Below, in pieces: positions 22,660 to 32,609 of a DNA stretch of 64,000 nt (position 1 is its first letter; every line of letters starts with the position of its first letter). The DNA lies in contig RDEW01000005.1 of the NCBI GenBank assembly GCA_011109175.1, forward strand, positions 124,001 to 188,000, written 5' to 3'. The notes below the pieces were generated by a model. The model was not told the origin of the DNA and did not search any database. It was given only the letters and a program-made list of their open reading frames with translations. This stretch comes from Dicyema japonicum. Taxonomy: Eukaryota > Dicyemida > Rhombozoa > Dicyemidae. The position numbers were made by a program, and so were the translations under genes.

Positions 22660-23060
22660 CTGGTGGCTTAGTGGTTGAGTGTTGTAGTTAACTTGTTGGT
22701 TGCGTGTTCGATTCCCAGTTATTTATTTAATAACCCCGAGAAGGGAACACCAAGAAAGAAGGAGTAAACCAACTAATTAAGTGATCTCGGTACACCGATT
22801 TCCAGTGCTGCCAATGCCCGAAGCTCCGACCGGGTTTGACGAGTTACGCCGTCATGGACGTCCTATCAACAAGAATTTCCAAACATGAAAAAATTCCGAT
22901 GGAACGTTATAGAGCTTCGTACGTATTGATCGGCCACTTAGAGAGTCTCGCATCCATTTGGATTAATTAGCTCATTTGGATAACTTGTTCTCTTTCTTGT
23001 TCTTTAAAAAATAAAGTTAATCCAAAATGTGTGACTGTCCCAAGTGAGATGTCTACATGT
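22660..23060 (+). mobile_element. tRNA-derived SINE interrupted by a LINE tail
   Basis: Box A TGGCTTAGTGG (22664-22674) and box B TGTTCGATTCC (22705-22715) form a pol III head. At 22724-22800 a reversed family-A tail (TATTTATTTAATAACCCCGA, AACTAATTAAGTGATCTCGG) is inserted. The SINE body resumes with TTGACGAGTTACGCCGTCAT, also found in the SINE at 34.5 kb. Confidence 0.7.
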
Positions 23061-23129
23061 CGTCTTCATCTCCCGGACGGCCGGGGAAAAAATGAAGAGG
23101 ATGATTATTCCACAGAAACTAAGTAGATT

Positions 23130-23769
23130 ATTTCAGTCTGACAAAAAAAACTAAGAGGTTGCTATTAAAGTATAGAGCGCCCTATTGGATTGTTCAAAAA
23201 ACCACGCCATGTAATATATGAGAAGGGAATGGTAAAACAGAAAAGTGCTGTAAAATCGATTATTTCCTGACCACAAGTGTTGGTAGCAATACCACAAATG
23301 GGTTTCTAATAGCAATTAGTCATTTTATAAACTTGTGCATTTAAATATTATTAGCTGAAATTAAACCTGATTGATCCTATGACGACATTTGGTTAGACTC
23401 TATGTTTCACTTGAATGCAAAACTACGGACAGACAACACTAAGATTACAAGTAACTACGTCACATGACAACGCTTTCACCAAATTCCTTTCAGAACACGT
23501 GCTTATATTGAAAATATCAGAATAGGCTATTAAATCAGATTATTTTACGAATGTATTATTTTAGCAATTTCCTTGTGAAATGTGAATAATTTCCTCAACT
23601 GTTCTCAAAAATCATAACAAAATGAAAAAATCTATAACCCTTGTGGTTAAAAATAATAAAATTCGAATAAACTTGTTCGTAATCTGTACTGAATTGTGAT
23701 TTTAAGGTAGAATTAGTGCCAACTACGCATTTCTAATTTAGTATCATTAATAATCTGATATTTAAATAG
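23130..23769. other. no certain gene; possible first exon of PIGO
   Basis: Mostly AT-rich sequence. An ATG at 23622 opens MKKSITLVVKNNKIRINLF before a GT, and could be the first exon of the following gene, whose first secure exon lacks a Met. I see nothing else. Confidence 0.3.
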
Positions 23770-26683
23770 ATTTTGCTTGTTTTTCTCGTCGGAGTCAACA
23801 CTGTGAATTTATTTTTATGCAAGTTACACATCAACAATAAAAGGACAAATTCATGTGAGACTAGTCCTTCTGCCAAATCGGATTCCAAGTTCTCCAAAGC
23901 AGTCACTGCAATTATCAACGGACTAAGAATCGACTCTATTTTGCCAAATAATGCGAAGGATTCGACTTATCTCAACCAATTTTCAAATTTATACAAATTA
24001 TATTCCGATGAACTCTGTCAAACAAGAGTTTATTCATTTACTGCCAAATTTCCAGCCATGACTATATATCGGTTGCAGTCGCTCTTTATTGGATCCTGGC
24101 ATGGATTGATGACTATAGCTCGGGGGAAGATAATATATTCAAGCAAATCAAATTAGCCAATAAAACGACTTCCTTTATCGGCGGAAAATTAATCTCTCAG
24201 CTTTTCCCAGATACTTTTTCGTTTGGATTAACGAATTACGACAACGACTTTGACGACATATTTACAAGCGATAATCTCATCAAAAATATTTTTGCACATT
24301 TTATGCAGGAGAATGAACCTGATGTTCTCGTTCTGTATTTTATTGGATTGGATCACCATTATCTTCTTGTTGGAATCAATCATCGGTCTATTAGAGATTC
24401 TCTTCAACTCTACAACAAAGTGATTGGCGAAATTGTGGATTTGATTGACAAAGAAAACATTTTGCCTGTTTTTGGAGACCATGGATCGACCTCAAATGGT
24501 TCTCATGGAGATAATGAAGAAGAGGAAAATACTGGTCTGTTTATTTACAGTAAAAAACCACTTTTTGATACTCCTTTCGCCGCAGTTTAAGTATTATCGT
24601 CAATTCTAGGAAAACATTCAAAAGGTTAATCAAGACAGCCTCACTCATACTACGTCGGCTCTGCTTGGAGTGTCAATTCCATTCCACAACCTCGGGACTA
24701 TGATAAAGGATATTTTCAGTGACAAGATAAAGGTAGTTGAACATCGATAATTTTAGAACATTGATTTGGTGAGAATAAATGCCCACCAGATTTTTAGATT
24801 TTATAATTCCTTAGTAAAAAATTCATCAATGTTACGGAGCAGTGAATTAGAAAAAGGTTTCGAAAATGCGGAAGATCTTTATAGTAAAGCCCTTGGTTAG
24901 AATAAATGCCCACCAGATTTTTAGATTTTATAATTCCTTAGTAAAAAATTCATCAATGTTACGGAGCAGTAAATTAGAAAAAGGTTTCGAAAATGCGGAA
25001 GATCTGTATAGTAAAAGCCGATTCTTATCTTCCTATGACCTGTGTTTCCATTTTATGAGAAAAACAAGAAAAATGAGTTACAAAAAGTAGAAGAGCTGTG
25101 ACAAAAATATTCTACTGTATTATATCGTATTCTCACTTTATGTCACTTTAAGAGTAATTTTTATTAACAAAAAAATCATTTTTGCGATGATACAATCCTC
25201 ATCCATCATTGTTATTTTGGTTGGTCAGTTTTTTCTTCCCCTAATTTTATTCTTGGTATCAGCAACCTCAACTTTTATGTTTTTTAGTATTTTGCTTTTA
25301 AAAAAATCCAAAATTACTAGTGGTCTGGTTACGTCCTTGTTATATGCGGTCTTCATGTATATTTTTCTATATCTGAATGAGATAAACAACTTTAGTTCAA
25401 TGTGTGTGACTTCGATCTCCCTTTTGTGGATTTTATGCATCAACGTGGGTCAGAAATGTTTAAATCAAATCATTAAAATGACGTTGTCCTCCTTGTTTAT
25501 ATTCACTCTACTCAAATCAGCAAGTTCTCTTCGGTTTTGCGATAAATGGCCGTGTTATGGTCTCCTCTACTCTTTGGAAATTTCGACGTTAACGAGAAAT
25601 CAAATTGCTTCGATTTATGTGACAGTTCTGGTTATTTTATTCTCAGGTTTGGTGTTTATAGTCAAATTTAAAATGTTCAATAATATAAAATATTTCATCG
25701 GCTGTGCTCTGGCAATGATCGTGCTATATGATCTCCACTACATTTACTATTTCAAAGACTACATGAACTTGGATTTTTTTAGACAACGCTTTTTTTCTTA
25801 TATATTCTATTTTTTCATTTTATTTTCCATAACAGCTTTCATTTACAACCTGAAAACGACAACCGCTCTGAAACTGAATAAAATTGTATACTACAACTCG
25901 TTTATTGTGATTTTGATACTTTTGTGCGTATTTGTTAACAACATTATTTACACTTACCACTTTCTGCTGTATTTTTTGCTGATTATCACATATTTCCGAG
26001 TTATTCGCCAAAACAAGGAAAATTCAAAAAATAAAGAATTCTTTAAATTCTCCAGCGATTTTTTTGACATGACATTTTGGTTCTTTCTGAATTTGACTTT
26101 TTTCTTTGCGAGTGGGAATGAACATTCGCTTTCTACGATTCATTAAATAAAGAATTCTTTAAATTCTCCAGCGATTTTTTTGACATGACATTTTGGTTCT
26201 TTCTGAATTTGACTTTTTTCTTTGCGAGTGGGAATGAACATTCGCTTTCTACGATTCATTGGAGTGCCTCTGCCTTCCTCCTCCACGGAGGTTACTTTAC
26301 CATTTCGAGTATTAACTGTAACTCACTTTAGTTATCTTGAACGTTATTGGAATTCTTTCATTCTGTATTTTTAACTGTATTTTGTTACCATACCACGTGA
26401 ATACTAACAACTCCGATCAAAAAATACAGAGTAAATTGTTCAAGTTAGTTTCCTCACAAGCAATCGTTGCGAATATACTAGTTCCGTAGTTTTTTGAATT
26501 TAGATTGGAGTCTCAATTTTGATGTTGTTTAAGAAGGAATGTGATTCTGAGGAACATCAGCTAATGGTCCTGTCGTATTTTTTAGACGTCGTATATTACG
26601 GGATTGTCAATTTTATGTCTTTTATATTTGTGGGAGTTGTTAGTTTTATAAAATATAAACCAAAAATTTGTCTTCCACAATGA
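23770..26683 (+). CDS. PIGO: GPI ethanolamine phosphate transferase 3
   Basis: An ER membrane enzyme that adds ethanolamine phosphate to the third mannose of GPI anchors. The first secure exon follows an acceptor at 23769: membrane segment LLVFLVGVNTVNLFL, then FSKAVTAIINGLRIDSIL, MTIYRLQSLFIGS, LFPDTFSFGL, FIGLDHH, PVFGDHGSTSNGSHGD and LGVSIPFHNLG, all in PIGO order. The C-terminal part (25187-26260) is a run of membrane helices ending SGNEHSLSTIHWSASAF. Exons after 26260 match the end of PIGO (LMVLSYFLDVVYYGIVNF) with TGA at 26681-26683. Introns are short (25, 24 and 23 nt; one of 42). There is one frame break near 24101. The usual metal-binding Asp of (L)IDALRxD reads Asn (ING). Two tandem duplications and one N-flanked duplication affect the region. 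About 750 residues are readable, shorter than the vertebrate protein. Confidence 0.9.
24774..25019 (+). repeat. tandem duplication within PIGO, period 127 bp
   Basis: 24774-24892 and 24901-25019 both encode RINAHQIFRFYNSLVKNSSM and following residues. Homology needs only one copy. Confidence 0.85.
26029..26260 (+). repeat. tandem duplication within PIGO, period 116 bp
   Basis: 26029-26144 and 26145-26260 are essentially identical. The first copy runs into a stop only because the join is there; the second continues in frame into HWSASAF. Confidence 0.9.
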
Positions 26684-27169
26684 TCAATTACGTTTTTATT
26701 TATATGTTTTCTATTTGTAATTTATTTATTTGACTGGACTTTGTGGTTGGGGTACCTTAGTGGTTAAGGTCTGTTACATTTCACTAGAATGTCATGNTAC
26801 AGAGTAAATTGTTCAAGTTAGTTTCCTCACAAGCAATCGTTGCGAATATACTAGTTCCGTAGTTTTTTGAATTTAGATTGGAGTCTCAATTTTGATGTTG
26901 TTTAAGAAGGAATGTAATTCTGAGGAACATCAGCTAATGGTCCTGTCGTATTTTTTAGACGTCGTATATTACGGGATTGTCAATTTTATGTCTTTTATAT
27001 TTGTGGGAGTTGTTAGTTTTATAAAATATAAACCAAAAATTTGTCTTCCAGAATGATCAATTACGTTTTTATTTATATGTTTTCTATTTGTAATTTATTT
27101 ATTTGACTGGACTTTGTGGTTGGGGTACCTTAGTGGTTAAGGTCTGTTACATTTCACTAGAATGTCATG
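26425..27169 (+). repeat. duplicated segment around single N at 26797
   Basis: 26425-26796 recurs as 26798-27169 with very few differences. It covers the PIGO 3' exons and a SINE head, which therefore appear twice. Confidence 0.92.
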
Positions 27170-27180
27170 TGGTCGCCGAC
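27110..27180 (+). mobile_element. tRNA-derived SINE head fragment
   Basis: GGGGTACCTTAGTGGTTAAG is box-A-like, and the same sequence occurs at about 26,750 in the duplicated copy. Box B is not preserved. Confidence 0.45.
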
Positions 27181-27880
27181 GACGTGGTGGGATTTGAATG
27201 AAAATAGCTGTAATAAGATGAACCAAAAAGGAAGACCTATGCCGATGTGGAGATGTCGAGCCAAACTCAGGATCAGCCAGGATAGTTCCACTTCAAGAAT
27301 CTAAACTTTCCACCAGCAATGTAACAACAAGGTTCCCAGATTCACAGTCATTCTTCTCTATAGAGGTCTTCTTACTGCCATTCGTAGTGGAATTTCATGC
27401 GAGGTTCCTGTGGAAATGTTGAACTTAGCAATGTAACAACAAGGTTCCCAGATTCACAGTCATTCTTCTCTATAGAGGTCTTCTTACTGCCATTCATAGT
27501 GGAATTTCATGTGAGGTTCCTGTGGAAATCTTGAACTTATGGCAACCAAAATCCGACTTCTCAGACATTCTTAAAATTAATCAACGGAGATCGAAGACTT
27601 CCACAGTCTCTGCTTATTCAACGAACTGTGTTTCCATACAAGAACACCAACTAGAAGAAATGATAAATACATCTCATTGTCATCTCCACCCCTAGCCACT
27701 CATATTGACTGTTCTGTCAAATACGACACTATGAGGGACCACAATCCGATCTTTTCGGAGATCAAAATAAGATCACGGATGAGAAAGCAGCTTCCGGCTA
27801 CTGTAAAACTCCCCATAACAGCCAATTTTGGGAATTCGAAAAATACTGGCGGTTAGAAGGAGTAACAAAGAAATATTTAT
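27160..27880 (+). mobile_element. family-A LINE, 5' part with degenerate 2A motif
   Basis: GAATGTCATGTGGTCGCC at the start resembles the leader-proximal block of family A. GDVEPNSGS (27249-27275) is a 2A motif with the first Pro and the skipping Pro both replaced by Ser. PLQESKLSTS follows as endonuclease. A 112-bp tandem duplication (27315-27426, 27427-27538) and deletions follow. The endonuclease C-terminus reads PLATHIDCSVKYDTMRDHNP. No RT is present. Confidence 0.75.
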
Positions 27881-28187
27881 TTTTTAATTATCAAGTGTGT
27901 TGTTAACCCCATTTCCTTTCTTCAGCGCTTTTGAAATTTGATTTGACCCCTCCATTCCAATTAAATCAGACAAATTAGGCAGTTTACACTAATTTTTCAA
28001 TACTTGTAGAGTTGAGTAGAATTCTTAGTCACTTTTACCACATTGATATTGTCTGTCTCTTCAACCTCGCCTGCAAGATTTAAAGTATTTTCAAATATTT
28101 CAGGGGCATGTTAAATTTATTGCCTTTATTTGTCAATTCACCCGTCTCTATTTCACTTTTTCCTAAAAGAATGTCTTCTTCCCCAAA

Positions 28188-28419
28188 TTCGATGTTCAAA
28201 AAATCCTCTCCTTCTATGGAATCTAATTAATTGGACCTTAAAACAAAATCATTATAATTTCAGTATTTTTCATTATTACTGGGTTCATTTCTTTATTGCA
28301 CCATTCGATGTTCAAAAAATCCTCTCCTTCTATGGAATCTAATTAATTGGACCTTAAAACAAAATCATTATAATTTCAGTATTGTTCATTATTACTGGGT
28401 TCATTTCTTTATTGCACCA
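28188..28419 (+). repeat. tandem duplication, period 116 bp
   Basis: 28188-28303 and 28304-28419 are near-identical, AT-rich and non-coding. A probable assembly join. Confidence 0.88.
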
Positions 28420-28429
28420 TTTGACATGA

Positions 28430-29070
28430 TTAAGACATTTGTAAATTGTGCCGGAAATGTAATTTCGGTTGTGCTTTTCCGACCCCATACATAGAATCAC
28501 TAACAACATTCCAATCCTTTCGTTGTTCGGAACATTCGAAATTCCATAATTTGCGATAATCTCCGTGTTGTACATGTTTAGAATCAGGAATTGTACAGCG
28601 GGTTTTCAATTCCTTAAAATACTTGTTGATTTCTCGTTTGAAATAATTCTTGCGATCCTTAATAGTATAAGGAACGATTCTTTCGTGTATAATTTCAGAG
28701 GTTAAACGAAAAATTATTTTATTCTTTAAAAAAGGCTCCAAATTTAATAATTTTATCTAAACCTAAGCAGTAATATGAATACCATTAAGAATTCAAAAAA
28801 TAAAATTTTAATTTTAAAATAAATATTAATTTTAACGATAAAAAATATTATAAATATATCTCACTAAACGGCATAGTACTGTTTAGATAAAATTATTAAA
28901 TTCGGCTTGCATTTTTTTTGTATGTCTTCGATTTCTGCGTCATATCTTATATTAGCGTGCACCTTGTGGGTCACCTCGTATGATTTGCCACACAGAAAAA
29001 AGAACAACTCTTTAACCTTATCAATCTGAGAGAGTTTCCTTATCGACGGCACCCTTCTCAGATCTATTAT
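28430..29070 (-). CDS. unrecognised protein, reading frame split by an inverted-repeat insert
   Basis: On the minus strand an exon after a TAG acceptor (29071) reads DLRRVPSIRKLSQIDKVKEL, then FFFLCGKSYEVTHKVHAN, then IEDIQKKCKPN. A second open part reads LEPFLKNKIIFRLTSEIIHE, passes YRKLWNFECSEQRKDW and ends at 28430. Between them lies a 158-bp segment bounded by perfect 22-nt inverted repeats. Removing it at its AATT repeat joins ...KCKPN to LEPF... in frame, giving about 160 residues. I do not recognise the protein. Upstream exons are missing, and a 2A-LINE copy begins just beyond. Coding status is inferred from the length and composition of the two open parts. Confidence 0.4.
28741..28902. 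mobile_element. short element with perfect 22-nt terminal inverted repeats
   Basis: The left arm 28741-28762 and right arm 28881-28902 (GTTTAGATAAAATTATTAAA-TT) are exact complements, separated by 118 bp of AT-rich sequence. The outer AATT is palindromic and could be a target-site duplication, leaving 18-nt repeats. It resembles a MITE or an IES-like excisable sequence. No second copy was noticed. Confidence 0.65.
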
Positions 29071-29074
29071 CTAG

Positions 29075-29660
29075 ACTTGGAAAATTGTCTTGTGATCCTC
29101 GTCGGGGACGTCGAAAAAAATCTCGGTCACATAAAGGACTATATTTCAAGCAATTGAACATCAACGATGTAAAAGAAAAGTTAATTAAACACAAAATTGA
29201 CGTTTGTCTTCTACAAGAAATAAAACTTACGCATTCTTCATCATCTCCTTGCTTTCTTGGCTATGACGTCACCAAAGGATATCTTCCGTCTGGTAGCGGA
29301 GGAAAACTCATCATTTTCGTCAAGAAGGGTATCTCTTACAATGTATTCAACACATTATACAAAAAATGCTCACGAGATTCCAAAACCAGATCAGGGAGAT
29401 AAAACCTAAGCAGATGGGTAGAAGAAAATCTCATGCTCGTAAAAATATTGGAAGTCACTTTCGACTCTTTAATGACTTTCGAGACACGTGTAGACGGCAT
29501 GCTATCCTCCTACCAAAGAATCAAATGTATGGGAGTGCTTCTTGGGTATTACAAGAACTTTTTCATTTTGACTTTAGGACACCTATCAGGTCAACTGACA
29601 GCTACGGATGGAGAACTAATTCAGAGAAGACGTATCTAAAGAAGTTCAAGGACTTTTAGT
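29075..29660 (+). mobile_element. family-A LINE with degenerate 2A motif and internal deletion
   Basis: LVILVGDVEKNLGH (29089-29130) is a 2A relic in which Pro-Gly|Pro has become Leu-Gly-His, preceded by hydrophobic codons. Then comes endonuclease (LIKHKIDVCLLQEIKL, FLGYDVTKGYLPSGSGGKLI, about 29165-29340). At about 29395-29430 it jumps to the RT C-terminal segment ILEVTFDSLMTFETRV, the same region (GVTFDSLMTF) as in the 5.7-kb element. The ends are degraded. Confidence 0.75.
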
Positions 29661-29817
29661 CCTTAGCTTTTATGACTCAAAAAAGTTTTTGTCTCAGTGA
29701 AAGACCCTACCCCCTTTGAGACTCTTGTCTGGGACCAACGTGTTTATTTGTAAAACAATTAAAATCCTTTAACTAAGAGGCCAGGATTATCGGCCTATTA
29801 ACCTGATAAACTCAGAA

Positions 29818-30795
29818 CAGTGATTCTCAAAATTTAAAAAAAAACGTCGCGGTCCTCTTTTATTTTTTTAATTGCTTGCGGTCCTTCATTAAATTAGTGA
29901 ATTAACATTTTAACAAAAATTAGTGCAAATTTAAAGATTGATAATTAATGAGATGGATGCACTTATTTGGCCATCACCAGTTTTTCTAGTTGAGGTATAC
30001 CATCCAGGCATAAGGAGTCTGGATGGGGAGGAGCAAATGGTTCTTTATCCATCATTAAACAAATCGATAAATTGTTCCTGAATTATATGGTTTTCAGAAG
30101 GGAGATACTTAACTGAAATTGCAAACGGGTTGCTGAGAAAACGATAGTACTTATCAAATTCAGATATATCAGGAAAATATCTAAAAATTTATAAATATCG
30201 AAAAAATACCTATAAATTTCTCTACTAATAAATAATATATGTTGTTTCATCACATCAATGCTGTAGTTATGAAAAGTTCATTTTCATCAATAAATATATT
30301 TAAATGTGGAATGGCGCAAAGTTGTAACTATTTTATTACGAATTCCACAGTTCTAGTTTCATTTTGAAACCAGTCATTTTTTCATGCCAATGGAGGACTG
30401 TGGTAACAAAATTCACAGATTTAAATAAATCCACCAAAAATGCCAATAAAGTCAAAAAACGAGTATCAGAAAATTTTTTCATGCAGTTTTGGTTTGAGGT
30501 CTTTAAGAAATTCATGTATTTTTTTTCGTATTATAAATGCTCTCTTCAATACTTTTCCTTTTGAAAGCCATCTCACATTGATCGAATCTGGAATTGATCA
30601 ATCTTTGGGCTTTGAATTTGAAGAAAGCAACATCCTTTTGTGTTGAACTAAAATGTTTGGATTCCATATGCCTCTTAACTTGCTCGGCTTAAGTGAAGCA
30701 GACGCCACAACCTCAGAACACATACAAGGATAAATTTGAGCACGTTTTTTTTAAATTTAATTCAAAATAATTTAAAAAAAATTGAGAAACATTTG
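29818..30795 (-). mobile_element. hAT transposon relic, ZBED5/GTF2IRD2-like transposase
   Basis: CAGTGATTCTCAA (29818-29830) is a Charlie-type hAT terminal repeat; TTGAGAAACATTTG near 30782 may be the degraded opposite end. On the minus strand, transposase remnants read MKPSKLR/RHMESKHF (BED-finger start), INVRWLSKGKVLKRAF, VDLFKSVNFVTTVLHWHEKM-TGFKMKLELW and FPDISEFDKYYRFLSNPF. These follow the order of ZBED5/GTF2IRD2-type proteins. Many breaks make it non-functional. Confidence 0.65.
29988..30051 (-). mobile_element. family-A leader fragment inside the hAT relic
   Basis: The minus strand reads CATTTGCTCCTCCCCATCC and then codes QTPYAWMVYLN, the same start as the 2A leader at 6003-6040. It diverges before the hydrophobic and 2A part. 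Confidence 0.65.
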
Positions 30796-30889
30796 AATCA
30801 AGTAAAATTAAAACAATCCCTATAATATTGCTTTTAAAATTTAATTTTTTTTTTTTTTTTATTAACAAAATTTTTTTTTATTAATTAAA

Positions 30890-31165
30890 CAAATGTCAGT
30901 TGAGGAAGCCTGCTGCGTGGATTGCGAACGAGTTCCCTCGGAGTATGGCTATTCCGATCTTTTGTCTTAGCCATAACCCTTCTCGTTGATCCCTTTTCTT
31001 TCTGGCAAGCAATCCTCCGAGTTCTTGCAAGAATTCAGCCGTCATTGGACCAACGGCTCCCGATGATTCGGTCGCAACAGGAGTAAATCGGTAGCGATCC
31101 CCGAGGCAAGAATATTTCTTGATTTTTAGGTTTCCGCGGTCGAAGCAGCTGCTCCAGGTGTCTGA
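30890..31165 (-). mobile_element. RLE-type LINE, C-terminal fragment
   Basis: The minus strand reads RKKRDQREGLWLRQKIGIAI, then LRGNSFAIHAAGFLN-stop, the family C-terminus. Upstream sequence shows VATESSGAVGPM-like residues. Confidence 0.65.
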
Positions 31166-31177
31166 ACAGATTTAAAA

Positions 31178-31480
31178 ATGTTCGTGCTTGAGAACGTGTC
31201 TATGCAAGTTGCGTCCCAAATTTTAATTAAAGAAAAAGGGAATATTTCATGGAAAAAACAAAATCATTCCGAAGAAGGCCTAGAACAACCATATGAGGAC
31301 CTAAAAGCCATAGGCAGGGAGTTGAAAACAATGGATGACCTCGATGAACTAAGAGATCTTGCGAAACGGAGAGGCCTTTGGATGCGATTCGTGCAAAGGG
31401 TGGCCGGCGCGGCACAAGGGAACCTTAATTGACTTTTGTTTTTTATGTTTTTTTATGTGTTCTCGGCAGTGCTGATAATA
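31178..31480 (+). mobile_element. APE/RTE-like LINE, 3' end
   Basis: GLEQPYEDLKAIGRELKTMD, then DLDELRDLAKRRGLWMRFVQ, stop, and a tail containing TTCTCGGCAGTGCTGATAAT and AATAATAAA. The same C-terminal pattern occurs at 32.3, 47.0 and 63.3 kb. Confidence 0.7.
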
Positions 31481-31489
31481 AAAATAATA

Positions 31490-31760
31490 AAGAAAAAGGG
31501 TGCAAACGTGTCGACGCAAGTGACGTCACAGACAAGCGGTTTCCCGCTTCAAAGGGGAAGATGGTCATCCTATCTGGCCGTTTCCCGTCACAGCATGGTT
31601 CGAGCATGGAAGTGTGTCAGGTGGCTTCCAAAGCTCGCTTAACGACTTCGTTCAGGGCCATATGTCTGGGAGATCTGCCGTGCACTTTTCCTGCAAGAGA
31701 GAAGGTGTAAGAAAAAACAGTCAATCAGATATTCGCATCGGTACGAATGCGACACACAAA
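31490..31760 (-). mobile_element. RLE-type LINE fragment
   Basis: The minus strand retains RMTIFPFEAGNR, corresponding to the RPDGMTIFPFEAG endonuclease motif at 33,982. The key RPD is partly altered. Confidence 0.5.
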
Positions 31761-31814
31761 CTTTTAATTCGAGTCGTGGTGAGATCTCAAGAGGTACTAC
31801 GCCTGTTTTTCACC

Positions 31815-32070
31815 ATCCAGAAAGGTACCTAAAACTCCATTAGGAATGGCTTTGAGCCAGGCACCGCTCTCGGAAGACGTATTGGGATCTCATTGCAACT
31901 GCCTTCCTGGATGATGATGAATGCGTTCGTATTGGGATTTCATTGCGACTGGCATTAAAAATCTGTGTTCCACATCCGTACCGATGCGGAGACCAGATCG
32001 ATTGTTTGACCTACACCCTCTCTCATGCAGGATGAGTGCAGGCAGATTTCCCAGACACATGGCTTTGAAC
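31815..32070 (+). mobile_element. RLE-type LINE fragment with zinc motif
   Basis: DECVRIGISLRLALKICVPH-PYRCGDQIDC matches ECVRSGISLRLGLKVCVSHP-CRCGVLIDC at 33.77-33.85 kb. It lies head-to-head with the preceding minus-strand fragment. Confidence 0.6.
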
Positions 32071-32123
32071 TAAGTCGAAATTTAAAACATAATATTGCAA
32101 TAAAACATAAAAAAGTTTGGAGC

Positions 32124-32196
32124 AGCCCGGTACGGGGTTCGAACCCGTGACCCTGGGATTAAGAGTCCCATGCTCTACCGACTGAGCTAACAGGGC
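32124..32196 (-). tRNA. tRNA-Lys (CTT)
   Basis: The minus strand folds into a complete cloverleaf: acceptor GCCCTGT/ACCGGGC (one G-U), D arm GCTC...GAGC with AGTCGGTA loop, anticodon arm TGGGA-CTCTTAA-TCCCA, T arm ACGGG-TTCGAAC-CCCGT, discriminator T. Anticodon CTT lies at 32161-32163. There is no intron and no encoded CCA. Box A and B are intact, so it is likely functional, unlike the SINE heads in the window. Confidence 0.96.
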
Positions 32197-32301
32197 TGTA
32201 TATTTTATAACATCCTTATCATAAATTAGTGAATTAGCTGTAAGAAAAGCTAGTAATGGGTAAATAAGATAATCTATCGCTAATTTTTTATATTATTATT
32301 A

Positions 32302-32600
32302 TTATAAAGCACAACGTCTTGCCATTGGAAATGACAAAACCAGTGCAGTACCAAACATTAATCTTTTAGTTAATTTTCTCCACTTTCCACGATCCTGAGC
32401 CAAATCCCTCAAGTAGTCCAGGTCATCTCCCGTAGTTAGAGATAATCCTATTCTCTTCAGGTCTTCATTCAGTGTTGTGGCCAGTGATGCTCTCGGACGT
32501 CCTCGGAACTTCACCTCCTCGGTTTGAAAGTATTCCTCCATGGCAACATTAGCTGGAGTTTCGATATCTGTTCTCCTCCCCACCTTGGCGTTCATATCAC
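32302..32600 (-). mobile_element. APE/RTE-like LINE, 3' end
   Basis: The minus strand has YFQTEEVKFRGRPRASLATT, then TTGDDLDYLRDLAQDRGKWR, ending KARRCAL-like residues before an AATAATAATA tail (32285-32305). 5'-truncated. Confidence 0.75.
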
Positions 32601-32609
32601 CAGCTATAA

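Noticed and set aside
28130-28342. 70-codon plus-strand ORF
   Set aside because: It lies across a tandem duplication, with AT-rich composition and no motif.
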